A DNA stretch of 64,000 bases from Thiothrix nivea DSM 5205 (GCF_000260135.1 NZ_JH651384.1:1987693-2051692), one strand, 5' to 3'; counted from the first letter of the stretch, positions 53,693 to 62,786 are shown. The notes: generated by a model not told the origin, from the letters alone. Made by a program: numbers and translations.

Positions 53693-55024
53693 ATGAAAGC
53701 TGCCGCAGCCTTATACACGGTCGCCTCGGTTGCAGTGCTGGCGCTGATGATCATGCGCCCACCCGTCGAAGTGTCCAGCCCGGTAGAAACCTCGCCCGCG
53801 CCGGAAACCACCAGTGCAGCACCGCCAGCTAGCCAGGAGCCAGCAGAAACAAATGCCCCCATGCCAGCAGCACCTACGCCTGCCAGCACCGAACCAACGG
53901 CTCAGCAGCCGGTACAGATGCCTGCGCCCACACAAACACCCCCCCCTGCTGCCGACGCCGCTGTACCTGCCCCGACAGCCGTGATGCCTGCGCCTCCAGA
54001 GCAAGCGCCTACGCCAATGCAGATGACTGCGCCAGCTGCTGTGCCACCAGCGCCTGCCAGCCCCAGCCCTCCACCCCCAGAGCAAGCGCCTACACCAATG
54101 CAGATGACTGCGCCAGCCACTGCGGCACCAGCGTCTGCCAGCCCCAGCCCTGCACAGCCAGAACAAGCGCCTGCGCCAGCCTCTATAACACCACAGCCCC
54201 CATCGCCTGACGCCAATCAGACAGCGCCAGCGCCTGCCGGAGAAGCGTTACCGGACGAAAAAAAAAATGATGCAGGATCTGTAGCCAAACCAGCCCCGAC
54301 GACCAACGCCACACCTGACTATGCGCGCGAACAACGCATAGCCAGCGAAATCCACGACTCCATCCTCGATGGTGAAGTGTTGACGCTAAATGATGGCAAC
54401 CATGATTTCATGGGCATTCTGACGAATGCGGAACAGCCGCGTGGTGCAGTGATCATCCTGCATGGGCGCGGCGTCAACCCGGACTGGGAAGATGTCGCCC
54501 ACCCCTTGCGTACCGGCTTGGCCACGAAGGGCTGGACAACGCTTTCCCTGCAAATGCCCGTACTGGAGAAAGACGCCAAATACTATGATTACGTCCCATT
54601 GTTCCCCAATGCTGACAAACGTATTGATGCAGGCATCGCCTTCCTGAAACAAAAAGGCATCAAACCGATCGTGCTGGCGGCGCACAGTTGCGGTGCTCAC
54701 ATGGCCATGCACTGGATTGAAAACAAGGGGGATGGCGACATAGCCGCCTACGTTGGGTTGGGAATGGGCGCTACGGACTATCAACAGGACATGACCCAAC
54801 CGTTCCCGCTCGACAAAATGCAAGTGCCGGTACTGGATGTGTACGGCGAAAAGGAATACCCACAGGTCATCAGCATGGCACCCGAACGCCAGGCGCTAAT
54901 GCAGAAAGCAGGCAACCCGAACTCCAAACAAATGGTGTTACCGGTTGCCGACCACTATTTCAAGGATAAGGGGGAAGAACTGACCGCTGTTGTCAGCACT
55001 TGGCTTAACAGCCTGCCACTTTAA
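53693..55024 (+). CDS. DUF3530-family alpha/beta hydrolase with a repetitive Pro/Ala linker
   Basis: 443 residues from the ATG at 53693 (AAGGAGAGG upstream). An N-terminal membrane anchor or uncleaved signal (AAALYTVASVAVLALMIMRP) leads to a linker of about 170 residues made of Pro, Ala, Thr and Gln, with a 27-residue tandem repeat (PEQAPTPMQMTAPA...). Residues about 205-443 are a DUF3530-like alpha/beta hydrolase: PRGAVIILHGRGVNPDWEDV, FKQ-like IAFLKQKGIKPIVLAAHSCG with the Ser nucleophile in AHSCGAHMA, and His in LPVADHYFKDKGEEL. The substrate is unknown. The long linker suggests the enzyme is held away from the membrane in the periplasm. Confidence 0.8.
   Translation: MKAAAALYTVASVAVLALMIMRPPVEVSSPVETSPAPETTSAAPPASQEPAETNAPMPAAPTPASTEPTAQQPVQMPAPTQTPPPAADAAVPAPTAVMPAPPEQAPTPMQMTAPAAVPPAPASPSPPPPEQAPTPMQMTAPATAAPASASPSPAQPEQAPAPASITPQPPSPDANQTAPAPAGEALPDEKKNDAGSVAKPAPTTNATPDYAREQRIASEIHDSILDGEVLTLNDGNHDFMGILTNAEQPRGAVIILHGRGVNPDWEDVAHPLRTGLATKGWTTLSLQMPVLEKDAKYYDYVPLFPNADKRIDAGIAFLKQKGIKPIVLAAHSCGAHMAMHWIENKGDGDIAAYVGLGMGATDYQQDMTQPFPLDKMQVPVLDVYGEKEYPQVISMAPERQALMQKAGNPNSKQMVLPVADHYFKDKGEELTAVVSTWLNSLPL
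53997..54175 (+). repeat. 81-bp tandem repeat inside the DUF3530 gene
   Basis: CAGAGCAAG recurs at 53997 and 54078 and, as CAGAACAAG, at 54159, exactly 81 bases apart. Each unit encodes 27 residues (PEQAPTPMQMTAPA, a variable Ala/Pro stretch, then ASPSP). Two full units and the start of a third are present. Copy number could vary between strains without frame loss. Confidence 0.8.
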
Positions 55025-55046
55025 GCCCCGGCCTGGTCATCAAACC

Positions 55047-55074
55047 GAAAAAAGCCGCTAACGCGGCCTTTTTC
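55047..55074. terminator. Bidirectional terminator between convergent genes
   Basis: GAAAAAA, stem GCCGC-TAAC-GCGGC (55054-55067), then CTTTTT. The A run on one side and T run on the other allow it to end both the DUF3530 gene and the minus-strand NlpC/P60 gene. Confidence 0.85.
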
Positions 55075-55087
55075 ATGGCAAACCGAT

Positions 55088-55681
55088 TCAGGAATAAGCC
55101 GGCTTGCAAGCGCCCGGAATACGCCCAAAGCCGATCAGCTTGCGCGCCCAGTAACCTGTCAGCGTATCCGTTGTAATCGCCTTGCCCGTGCGCGGTGCAT
55201 GGACAAACTTGTTGTCGCCCAGATAGATACCTACGTGGCTGATGCGCTTGCCACTGGTATTGAAAAACACCAGATCGCCTTTAGCAGCCTGATCCTTGGA
55301 AACCCTGACCGAGGCGGAATACTGCTCGGCGGCAGTCCGTGGCAAGCTCACACCCGCCCCCTGCCCGAAAGCGAACTGGGTCAGGCCACTGCAATCAAAA
55401 CCGGTTTTAGGGCTTTCGCCACCAAAACGGTACATTTTGCCCTGCTGCTTTTGTGCAACCCAAGCAGCGCGGTCAAGCAAGGTGACATCGTTGGATTGTT
55501 TCTCTACTGGAATGCGAGCCGGCTTGGCTTCAATGTTTTTGGCGTGAGCCAGTTGCACCTTGTAATGATTATTTTCTTTAGCGTCTGAAGTTTTGACAGT
55601 TTCTGAATTACAGCCTGCTAGTAACATGACCACCGCACCCACAACGCACAGGGCCAGCGGCTTCGTACCAACACTACTCAT
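55088..55681 (-). CDS. NlpC/P60-family peptidoglycan hydrolase lipoprotein
   Basis: 197 residues from the ATG at 55681 (AGAGAG upstream); the TTG six bases earlier is less likely. The signal ends in a lipobox (VVMLLAGC). After a linker, residues about 85-195 form the NlpC/P60 domain: AWVAQKQQGKMYRFGGESPK, catalytic Cys in TGFDCSGLTQFAF, and His in ISHVGIYLGDNKFVHAPRTG. These enzymes cleave D-Glu-mDAP type bonds in murein peptides, and this resembles E. coli Spr/NlpC proteins. It is convergent with the DUF3530 gene. Confidence 0.92.
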   Translation of the reverse strand: MSSVGTKPLALCVVGAVVMLLAGCNSETVKTSDAKENNHYKVQLAHAKNIEAKPARIPVEKQSNDVTLLDRAAWVAQKQQGKMYRFGGESPKTGFDCSGLTQFAFGQGAGVSLPRTAAEQYSASVRVSKDQAAKGDLVFFNTSGKRISHVGIYLGDNKFVHAPRTGKAITTDTLTGYWARKLIGFGRIPGACKPAYS

Positions 55682-56001
55682 ACTCAACTCTCTTTAATTT
55701 AAGGATTTTGATTGTCCATTCCATGACATAATTATCTTCCCTCAAGATCGCCCAAAGATTAATCATCAAGCGATACCGAAGAGAACGTTAACCATATTTA
55801 CAGTAATGCACAACACAAACGAACGAAATTTAATCATTTTTTTTATTGAATATTTCAATTGTTTTAATTACGCCAATTTACAGGTATTTGTGGTTTTCTA
55901 GCAACACTTACAACTAGCACCAATCATGCATCAGCATCCATCACAACACGGCTGAAGCCCTGCCACCCATTACTGGCCAGGGCACTCAATTGCACCATGG
56001 C
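55682..56001. other. AT-rich intergenic region between NlpC/P60 and speD
   Basis: 320 bases. No protein-like frame or RNA gene recognised. It must carry the NlpC/P60 promoter and the end of the speD transcript; a GCCCTG...CAGGGC pairing (about 55955-55985) lacks a T run. Most of the rest is A/T-rich. Confidence 0.45.
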
Positions 56002-56814
56002 TCACAGGCTGCCCGTATTGCGCCCGTAGAAAATTTCTTTCATTTCCTTGCGCAACTGCATTTCGATCTGCTTCAAATCTTTTTCGAAATAGTCATTTTT
56101 ACCTAGACCAAACAGGTAGTTATCCAACTCAAATTCTTTCAGCATCATTTTGGTGTGAAAAATATTTTCCTGATAAACATTCACATCCAGCATGGAATAG
56201 TTGCGCTTGGTTTCAGGCGACAGGAAGTTCTGGATGGAGTTTATCTTGTGGTCAATGAAGTGCTTCTTGCCCTTCACGTCGCGGGTAAAACCACGCACAC
56301 GATAGTCCGTAATTACAATATCGGACTCGAAACTATGTATTAAATAATTCAATGCTTTCAGCGGTGAGATGCGTCCACAGGTAGAAACATCAATATCCGC
56401 ACGGAAAGTGCTGATCCCGTTATCGGGATGGCTCTCAGGATAGGTATGCACTGTCAGGTGGCTTTTATCCAGATGCGCCACTACGTCCTCTGGATAAGGC
56501 CCCGGGCGCGCGGAATTGGAAAGCTTCTCCTCTGGAATGACCGGCTCCTCGGATACCAGGATGGTAACGCTGGCCCCTTGGGGGTCATAATCCTGCCGCG
56601 CCACGTTGAGGATATTAGCACCAATGATGTCCGCCACATCCGTGAGAATTTTGGTCAACCGGTCTGCGTTATATTCTTCATCAATATAGGCAAGATATTC
56701 CTCCCGGTGTGCCGGGCTCCTTGCGTAACAGATGTCATAAATATTGAAACTCAGGGTTTTGGTCAGGTTGTTGAACCCGTGCAGGCGAATCTGCTTCTGG
56801 TGACGCTCAACCAA
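56002..56814 (-). CDS. speD: S-adenosylmethionine decarboxylase proenzyme (E. coli type)
   Basis: 270 residues, close to E. coli SpeD (264). The self-cleavage site, where a serine becomes the pyruvoyl group, is in [20 protein letters not shown]. Other family segments are [40 protein letters not shown] and [20 protein letters not shown]. It makes decarboxylated SAM for spermidine synthesis. No speE is adjacent. It appears to be a single gene. Confidence 0.95.
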   Translation of the reverse strand: MVERHQKQIRLHGFNNLTKTLSFNIYDICYARSPAHREEYLAYIDEEYNADRLTKILTDVADIIGANILNVARQDYDPQGASVTILVSEEPVIPEEKLSNSARPGPYPEDVVAHLDKSHLTVHTYPESHPDNGISTFRADIDVSTCGRISPLKALNYLIHSFESDIVITDYRVRGFTRDVKGKKHFIDHKINSIQNFLSPETKRNYSMLDVNVYQENIFHTKMMLKEFELDNYLFGLGKNDYFEKDLKQIEMQLRKEMKEIFYGRNTGSL

Positions 56815-56924
56815 TTTTCATCATCCTCTAGATCAAAGGCGTAAAAAACAGCCGGTTGACCAGCAACCAGCATGGGAGTGAACTATGCAAAACTATGCCT
56901 TTGCGTGCAAGTGAAATTAATGCT

Positions 56925-57344
56925 TCAAGCGGCTTCGCGCATTTCAAAGTCGTGGGTGACCTCTGCCGTTTTCGCCAGCATGATGGAAGCGGAACAATAT
57001 TTCTCTGCCGACAGCTTGATGGCACGCTCAACCTTGTCTTCTGCCAAGCTTCTCCCCGTGACAATAAAATGCAGATGGATACGGGTAAACACCTTGGGTT
57101 CCTTTTCCGCCCGCTCGGCTTCGATCTGTACTTCACAATCCACAACCTGCTGCTTGGATTTTTGTAGGATCAGCACCACATCAAAGGCGGAACAGCCGCC
57201 CAGCCCCAGCAACAGCATTTCCATCGGGCGCACACCCAGATTGCGCCCACCCAGCTCCGGCGGGCCATCCATGACAACTGAATGGCCACTACCAGACTCA
57301 CCAACGAAACTCATGTTATCCAACCACTTGACCCTGGCTTTCAC
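56925..57344 (-). CDS. OsmC-family peroxidase/redox protein (YhfA-like)
   Basis: 139 residues with the two conserved cysteines of the OsmC/Ohr family: MLLLGLGGCSAFDVVLILQK and SAEKYCSASIMLAKTAEV. The N-terminus (MKARVKWLDNMSFVGESGSG) and overall length fit the YhfA-like subgroup. Members reduce organic hydroperoxides or are of unknown role. It lies alone between speD and a divergent small gene. Confidence 0.9.
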   Translation of the reverse strand: MKARVKWLDNMSFVGESGSGHSVVMDGPPELGGRNLGVRPMEMLLLGLGGCSAFDVVLILQKSKQQVVDCEVQIEAERAEKEPKVFTRIHLHFIVTGRSLAEDKVERAIKLSAEKYCSASIMLAKTAEVTHDFEMREAA

Positions 57345-57464
57345 GCTACGCTCCCGTCATGGAAAAAGGCTGATGTTAACATACAATGGTTTTGACTTAG
57401 CGCACGCCAACCATCAAACTCTGGAGGTAAGCTTAATCAATAACCTAATGAAGGAGAGTAGTAA

Positions 57465-57716
57465 ATGTTTGGTGAATCCCACGACTTGGCTATTGAATTT
57501 CCCAAGTACAAAGAAATCATCCACGATCTGAAGATGAATGACAGGCACTTCGCGCGTCTGTTTGACGAACATGAGGAGGTGGATGCTCAACTGAACCGGA
57601 TTGAGCAGGGCATTGAAGCCCATGCGGATGAGTTTGTCGAAAGCCTCAAGCTGCGCCGATTGCACCTCAAGGATGAGTTGTATGGGCTGGTCAAACAGGC
57701 CACCAACCAAGCCTGA
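57465..57716 (+). CDS. DUF465 (YdcH-like) small coiled-coil protein
   Basis: 83 residues, highly charged and helical: FPKYKEIIHDLKMNDRHFAR, LFDEHEEVDAQLNRIEQGIE, LRRLHLKDELYGLVKQ. This is the DUF465/YdcH pattern (LK..d.hF..L...y..ld..I...E). AAGGAGAG lies nine bases before the ATG. The role is unknown. Convergent with gshB; GCCTGATCAGGC, a perfect 12-bp palindrome, spans the stop codon. Confidence 0.9.
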   Translation: MFGESHDLAIEFPKYKEIIHDLKMNDRHFARLFDEHEEVDAQLNRIEQGIEAHADEFVESLKLRRLHLKDELYGLVKQATNQA

Positions 57717-57725
57717 TCAGGCAAG

Positions 57726-58685
57726 CTACGCCAGCCTGTTGTCAACCGCATCCCATAACAGGCTGGCGATGTTGGCCGAGTAAATGGCATCCAGCTCCCG
57801 GATACAGGTGGGGCTGGTAACATTAATCTCGGTGACATAATCACCGATAACATCCAGCCCGACAAACACCAGCCCCATTTCCCGCAATACCGGCCCGATA
57901 GCGGCACAGATGGCAAATTCACGCTCAGTTAAATCCACCCCGATGCCCGTTCCGCCAGCGGCAAGATTTGCCCTCCCCTCACCCTCTGCCGGAATCCTCG
58001 CCAACGCATGAGGAAACGGAACACCATCAATCAACAGAATGCGTTTGTCACCCTGCCTGAATTCCGGCAGAAAACGTTGCGCCATAACGCTACGCTGACC
58101 ATGCGCGGTAATCGTTTCCAGAATAACATTACGATTGGGATCATTCTGCCGCACCTGAAAGATCATGGCACCACCCATCCCATCCAGCGGCTTGACCACA
58201 ATATGCTGCTGCTCTTGCAAAAACTCGCGGATACGCGCCATGTCGCGGGTTACACGGGTTGGCGGGGAAAATTCCGGGAACCAGGCAGTAAACAGCTTCT
58301 CATTGGCTGCACGGATACTTTCCGGACGGTTTATCACCAACGTCCCGCGCTTCTGCGCCAACTCCAGCAAATAAGTACTGTAGATGTATTCCATATCGAA
58401 AGGCGGGTCTTTGCGCATCAGGATGACCGGCAATTCATGCAAGGGTTTTACGAGCGCCTCACCAAATTCATACCAACCTTTGGGGTCATCCTTAACCGTT
58501 ACCGGATTCATCCTGGCATACGCCACACCATCATCAGCGTATATGTCGCCTTGCAAAATATGAAATAACGGACACCCACGCCGCTGAGCCTCCAGCATCA
58601 TGGCGAAAGTGCTGTCTTTCTTGATGTTGATGGTACTGATCGGGTCCATGACGACACCGATTGCATAAGGATTTGCTTGCTGCAT
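57726..58685 (-). CDS. gshB: Glutathione synthetase
   Basis: 319 residues from the ATG at 58685, near E. coli GshB (316); the open frame begins nine bases earlier at TTG. ATP-grasp motifs include IGVVMDPISTINIKKDSTFA, ILMRKDPPFDMEYIYSTYLL, VVKPLDGMGGAMIFQVRQND, MAQRFLPEFRQGDKRILLID and VGLDVIGDYVTEINVTSPTC. It adds glycine to gamma-glutamylcysteine. The gene follows gpsA by 17 bases, so it may belong to the rhodanese-grxC-secB-gpsA transcript. Confidence 0.95.
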   Translation of the reverse strand: MQQANPYAIGVVMDPISTINIKKDSTFAMMLEAQRRGCPLFHILQGDIYADDGVAYARMNPVTVKDDPKGWYEFGEALVKPLHELPVILMRKDPPFDMEYIYSTYLLELAQKRGTLVINRPESIRAANEKLFTAWFPEFSPPTRVTRDMARIREFLQEQQHIVVKPLDGMGGAMIFQVRQNDPNRNVILETITAHGQRSVMAQRFLPEFRQGDKRILLIDGVPFPHALARIPAEGEGRANLAAGGTGIGVDLTEREFAICAAIGPVLREMGLVFVGLDVIGDYVTEINVTSPTCIRELDAIYSANIASLLWDAVDNRLA

Positions 58686-58702
58686 GGGCAACAACCCCCG
58701 TA

Positions 58703-59713
58703 TCAGAATTCCGCCTTAAGATCGCGGGAAATCAGCTCCTGCACCGCCTGACGGGGAGGAAGCTGCTCATAAAGAATGCGGTATACAACGTCGCAGATAG
58801 GCATTTCCACACCCGCCGTTGCGGCCAGCTTGCCGATGGAACGGGCGGACTTGGCACCTTCTACAGCCTGCCCGATTTCAGCGATGGCTGTTTCCATATC
58901 TTTACCCTGCCCCAATGCCAGACCCAGGCGGCGGTTACGTGACTGGTTGTCGGTACAGGTCAGCACCAGATCACCAACACCCGCCAGCCCCATCAGGGTT
59001 TCAGGCTGCGCCCCCAGTTTCGTACCCAGACGCATGATTTCCGCCAGCCCACGGGTCACAATGGCAACACGCGCATTGGCTCCGAAGCCGAGGCCATCGG
59101 AAATCCCGGCAGCAATGGCAAGCACATTTTTGATAGCACCACCCAACTCAACACCGAGAATATCCTGACTGAAATAGACACGGTAGTTGGGAGCCTGAAA
59201 CGCTTCCGCCACAGCCTGCGCCAGCCCTGCATTTGTTGCAGCAACTGTCATGGCCGTTGGCAAACCACTTGCCACTTCACCTGCAAATGTCGGCCCGGAA
59301 ACAACGCCGTATGATTTACATTGCGGCAGTTCTTCTTCCAGTACCTGATGCAGCAGCTTCCCCGTATCCAGCTCCAGACCCTTGGTAGCCCAAAGCACTG
59401 CATCCCGCTCAGTCAGCGAGAGGGAAAGCTTTTGCAGCAAACTGCGGAAACCATGACTTGGCACGACGATAAGGTGGTAATCAGCAAACGCCGCCACTGC
59501 CTGCAAATCACTGGAGCAGACCAATTTGTCGGGGAACGCGATGCCCGGCAGGTAATACGTGTTTTCACGCTCCCGATTTAGGGTTTCCACCTGGACGGGA
59601 TTGATGTCCCACAACAGCACATCCAACCCATTGCGCGCCAGTTGCAGAGCCAGCGCAGTTCCCCACGAACCGGCCCCGTAAACAGCGATGGACTGGATGT
59701 GTTCTGTCATCAT
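58703..59713 (-). CDS. gpsA: NAD(P)+ glycerol-3-phosphate dehydrogenase
   Basis: 336 residues. Rossmann nucleotide site IAVYGAGSWGTALALQLARN, then LIVVPSHGFRSLL, VLWATKGLELDTG, VVSGPTFAGEVASGLPTAMT, catalytic Lys in GVELGGAIKNVLAIAAGISD and LTCTDNQSRNRRLGLALGQG. It makes sn-glycerol-3-phosphate for phospholipids. Its ATGATG start overlaps the secB stop, as in E. coli. Confidence 0.96.
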   Translation of the reverse strand: MMTEHIQSIAVYGAGSWGTALALQLARNGLDVLLWDINPVQVETLNRERENTYYLPGIAFPDKLVCSSDLQAVAAFADYHLIVVPSHGFRSLLQKLSLSLTERDAVLWATKGLELDTGKLLHQVLEEELPQCKSYGVVSGPTFAGEVASGLPTAMTVAATNAGLAQAVAEAFQAPNYRVYFSQDILGVELGGAIKNVLAIAAGISDGLGFGANARVAIVTRGLAEIMRLGTKLGAQPETLMGLAGVGDLVLTCTDNQSRNRRLGLALGQGKDMETAIAEIGQAVEGAKSARSIGKLAATAGVEMPICDVVYRILYEQLPPRQAVQELISRDLKAEF

Positions 59714-60165
59714 GCGGCGGCGACTTTCGCCTGTTCTTCCTGCAAACGGCGGGCATACAGGGCATCAAAATTGATGGGTGACAAATGCAACTCAGGGAAG
59801 CTGCCTTTCGACACCAAGCTAGCAATCACTTCCCGCGCATACGGGAACAGGATATTGGGGCAATAAGCTGCCAGCAGATGATTGAGCTGCTCCTCTGCAT
59901 ACCCCTGAATGAAGAACACCCCAGCCTGCTTAACCTCGACCAGGAACGCGGTCTTACCTGCACTTTGGACTGTGATGGTGATAAACAGCTCAACCTCAAA
60001 ATTGTCATTGGCCAGGTTGTTGACTTTGGTATTCAGGTCGAGATTGGTATCCGGCTGCCAGTCCTGGGTAAAAATCGCTGGCGAATTAGGTGCTTCAAAG
60101 GATACATCCTTGATATAAACACGCTGGATAATGAATTGTTGTTCTTGTTGTTGTCCTTGACTCAT
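59710..60165 (-). CDS. secB: Protein-export chaperone SecB
   Basis: 151 residues: IQRVYIKDVSFEAPNSPAIF, LNTKVNNLANDNFEVELFIT, QAGVFFIQGYAEEQLNHLLA, CPNILFPYAREVIASLVSKG, LHLSPINFDALYARRLQ. SecB is a tetramer that keeps preproteins unfolded for SecA. Order grxC-secB-gpsA is the standard gammaproteobacterial arrangement. Confidence 0.97.
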   Translation of the reverse strand: MSQGQQQEQQFIIQRVYIKDVSFEAPNSPAIFTQDWQPDTNLDLNTKVNNLANDNFEVELFITITVQSAGKTAFLVEVKQAGVFFIQGYAEEQLNHLLAAYCPNILFPYAREVIASLVSKGSFPELHLSPINFDALYARRLQEEQAKVAAA

Positions 60166-60191
60166 ACGCTATAACCCCTTTTACATGATTT

Positions 60192-60455
60192 TTAAGATTC
60201 AAACAGCAGGGCATCCAGTTTGCCCGCCCGATCCAGCGCGGCCATATCGTCATAGCCACCGATGGAAAGGCCACCAATGAAGATTTGCGGCACGGTTTCC
60301 CGGCCACTCAAGCGCTCCATCTCTTCCCACAATGCCGGATCACCACCGACATCGACCTCTGTATATTCAACGCCCTTGCGCTGGAGCAGCGCCCGCGCCC
60401 GCAGGCAATACGGACAAAATCGCGTCGAGTACATGGAAACACTGGCCTGCTTCAT
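60192..60455 (-). CDS. grxC: Glutaredoxin 3
   Basis: 87 residues from the ATG at 60455 (MKQASVSMYSTRFCPYCLRA), overlapping the rhodanese stop by ATGA. The CPYC active site and the glutathione-binding TVPQIFIGGLSIGGYDDMAA are intact. Length fits GrxC (83). It reduces disulfides with glutathione, consistent with gshB nearby. Confidence 0.95.
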   Translation of the reverse strand: MKQASVSMYSTRFCPYCLRARALLQRKGVEYTEVDVGGDPALWEEMERLSGRETVPQIFIGGLSIGGYDDMAALDRAGKLDALLFES

Positions 60456-60877
60456 CGCTTGCTGACCGGCAAATTCGCCGACTCCCAAGCCACGATGCCA
60501 CCGGCCAGATTACTTACATCCTGAAAGCCTGCTTTGGTCATCAGATGGCAAGCATAAGCGGAGCGGTTGCCACTACGGCAATACACCAGCACAGGCTTTT
60601 CCCTGGCCTGCTCCAACTCACCCAAACGGTTTTTCAACTGCCCTAGGGGTATGTGACGCGCCCCCTTGATTTTACCACCACGCAGTTCATTGTCTTCACG
60701 CACGTCCAACACCAAGGAACCATCCCTGTTGAGGATCTGCACCGCTTCGGCACTGTTGACCTGTTTATACTTGCGGGTAAAACGACCGATTTCAGTCCAG
60801 ATAATCATTCCCAGGATGGCGACCAAGCCCAGGATCAGGACGGGATGATTGCGGGCAAAAACAAGATACTCTTCCAC
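60452..60877 (-). CDS. Membrane-anchored rhodanese-like protein (YibN type)
   Basis: 141 residues. One N-terminal transmembrane helix (VLILGLVAILGMIIWTEIGR) is followed by a rhodanese domain: LVLDVREDNELRGGKIKGAR, HIPLGQLKNRLGEL and the persulfide-bearing loop VLVYCRSGNRSAYACHLMTK. It faces the cytoplasm if the helix is N-out. It probably carries sulfane sulfur. It leads the grxC-secB-gpsA run, as yibN does in E. coli. An ArsR-family gene with a BigR-like cysteine pair lies just upstream on the same strand. Confidence 0.92.
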   Translation of the reverse strand: MEEYLVFARNHPVLILGLVAILGMIIWTEIGRFTRKYKQVNSAEAVQILNRDGSLVLDVREDNELRGGKIKGARHIPLGQLKNRLGELEQAREKPVLVYCRSGNRSAYACHLMTKAGFQDVSNLAGGIVAWESANLPVSKR

Positions 60878-60975
60878 ATTAGACCTTTTCGCTGTAAGCA
60901 GGAGCTAAAGATATACATCAGGAAGAATAACGTAAACCCCTACCTACCCGTTTTTTGTGATCCGCCCAGTAATGT

Positions 60976-61320
60976 TCAGTGTGGCGCGCTGCAGAAAACT
61001 TCCTGCATCATGCTAATCAGACGCAAGGTACGGTAGTCGCCAACCCGGTAATAAACCCGGTTGGCATCCTTGCGGGAAGCGAGAATGCCTTTGTCACGCA
61101 GAATCGCCAGATGCTGGGAAATATTGCTTTGGGAAGTACCCACATTATCAACAATATCCTGCACGCTGACTTCCTTATCCCCCAAGACACACAGAATCTT
61201 CAACCTTAATGGATGCGAAATGGCCTTTAATGAACGGGAAGCACGGTCAATATCCTCTTCCTTGACCAGCATGTCATCAATAGTGAAATCACAACTACCA
61301 CCGAACGCAATGCTACCCAT
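60976..61320 (-). CDS. ArsR-family repressor with BigR/SqrR-like cysteine pair
   Basis: 114 residues from the ATG at 61320, which has GAGGAAA upstream; the ATG 12 bases earlier lies in that site. A winged helix spans about 25-100: ASRSLKAISHPLRLKILCVL, GTSQSNISQHLAILRDKGIL, ASRKDANRVYYRVGD. Cysteines are at 10, 44 (RLKILCVL) and 110 (MMQEVFCSAPH). C44 and C110 fall where BigR/SqrR/YgaV regulators hold the two cysteines that form a polysulfide bridge. No arsenic-type CxC is present. It is therefore a candidate persulfide sensor controlling the rhodanese gene 98 bases downstream. Confidence 0.8.
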   Translation of the reverse strand: MGSIAFGGSCDFTIDDMLVKEEDIDRASRSLKAISHPLRLKILCVLGDKEVSVQDIVDNVGTSQSNISQHLAILRDKGILASRKDANRVYYRVGDYRTLRLISMMQEVFCSAPH

Positions 61321-61583
61321 AGGTTTCCTCATCGAAAATAATTATTCCCAAGCACTTACTCTTGACGAACTCACTCAGCAAGCAACTTAGTATATTAGTA
61401 TAGATAGATACAATAATATATCCTATTAAACCGCATGTCACCCCGTAACCTTACAATTCCCGCAGTTTTTAGGGATTTAGCCATTCGACAATGCTTTCCA
61501 GACCCCGGTGAACTATTCACGCCCATTCTTTTTCTTATGGTAGACTCTGTGGCATTACAAATACTCCGGAATTCTGACAAACG

Positions 61584-62786
61584 GTGAAACTCTATCCATA
61601 TTTGTTCATTCTCCTGCTGCTGCCCTGGGCATCACCCAATGCCGCAGACACCCAGAAGCAACAACAGTTGCAACATGAAATCCGCCAGCTTTCCACCAAC
61701 TTGAGTTCGCAGAAGAACGAATCGCAGGCGTTGCAGGATGAGGTCACCCGACTGGAACAAAAACTGGGTAATATTTCCAACAAAAATTATGAGACTGAAA
61801 AAAAAATCGAAACCACCATCACCAAGCTGGCAGAAGCCAACCAGAAAAAAGTCAAACTGGATGTGGAGCTGACAACACAAAAATCCGGCCTTGCCCAACA
61901 GTTACAAGCATTGTATTCAGCGGGCGAACAATCCCACCTGCGCCTGCTGCTGCGGCAGGATGAACCTTCCGACATCAGCCGCACCATCCGTTACTTCGAA
62001 TACCTGAATGAAAACCGGGTAGAACGCATCCAAGGCATCCAGAAAACCCTCGGGGAAATCGACGCGGTACGCACCAGCATCGAAAAAGACCGCATTAGCC
62101 TTCAGGAACTCACCCAAACGCTGGAGCAACAGAAAGCCGACATTGAAAGCACCCTGAAAGCACGCTCCACCGCATTGGCCAACCTCAAAACTGACATCCG
62201 CAGCAACCAAAAGCGTCTTGACAAGCTGAAAGCGGAAGACGCCAAGTTTCAGGCCATGCTTGACCGCCTGGCAGCAAGCCAAGCGGCAAAAGCACAGGAA
62301 ACCGCCACCGTGTCACGCCAGCCCCTGCCCGCCAAGGAAGAGAAAAAACCGGTCAGCGGCGGCAGACCGGTCAGCACCAGCTTCACCCCCGACCGGCCTT
62401 TCTCCACCTTGCGCGGCAAGCTATCCTGGCCAGTCAAAGGCAAAATCATCCACAGCTATGGTTCTTCACGGAATGAAAAACAACGCTGGAAAGGGGTCGT
62501 CATTGCCGCTGCGGGCGGCTCCAAAGTCAAGGCTGTGGCCAAGGGGCGGGTAGCCTTTTCCGGCTGGATGGATGGCTACGGTCACTTGCTCATCATTGAA
62601 CATGACAACAACTACATGAGCCTATATGGTTACAACCGTGCGGTGTATAAAAAAGAAGGCACTATTGTCAATGCCAATGAAACGATTGCCGCAGTAGGGA
62701 ATTCCAGCGGGCAAAGCCAAGATGCGCTGTATTTTGAAATCCGGCAAGGTACAACGCCCCAAAACCCGGCACGCTGGTGCCGATAA
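61584..62786 (+). CDS. envC: EnvC-like murein hydrolase activator
   Basis: 400 residues starting at a GTG. Signal peptide (LYPYLFILLLLPWASPNAA), long coiled coils (about 25-100 and 145-235: QDEVTRLEQKLGNISNKNYE, QQLQALYSAGEQSHLRLLLR) and a C-terminal LytM-fold domain (about 270-400: LSWPVKGKIIHSYGSSRNEK, GWMDGYGHLLIIEHDNNYMS, DALYFEIRQGTTPQNPARWC). The M23 metal ligands are missing (WKGVVIAA where HxGIDIA would be), as in E. coli EnvC, which activates AmiA and AmiB at the septum through FtsEX. It is followed by ctpA, the common order. Confidence 0.94.
   Translation: MKLYPYLFILLLLPWASPNAADTQKQQQLQHEIRQLSTNLSSQKNESQALQDEVTRLEQKLGNISNKNYETEKKIETTITKLAEANQKKVKLDVELTTQKSGLAQQLQALYSAGEQSHLRLLLRQDEPSDISRTIRYFEYLNENRVERIQGIQKTLGEIDAVRTSIEKDRISLQELTQTLEQQKADIESTLKARSTALANLKTDIRSNQKRLDKLKAEDAKFQAMLDRLAASQAAKAQETATVSRQPLPAKEEKKPVSGGRPVSTSFTPDRPFSTLRGKLSWPVKGKIIHSYGSSRNEKQRWKGVVIAAAGGSKVKAVAKGRVAFSGWMDGYGHLLIIEHDNNYMSLYGYNRAVYKKEGTIVNANETIAAVGNSSGQSQDALYFEIRQGTTPQNPARWCR

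Noticed and set aside
57711-57722. GCCTGATCAGGC palindrome as a terminator between convergent genes
   Set aside because: It has no loop and no T run on either strand, so termination is not supported.
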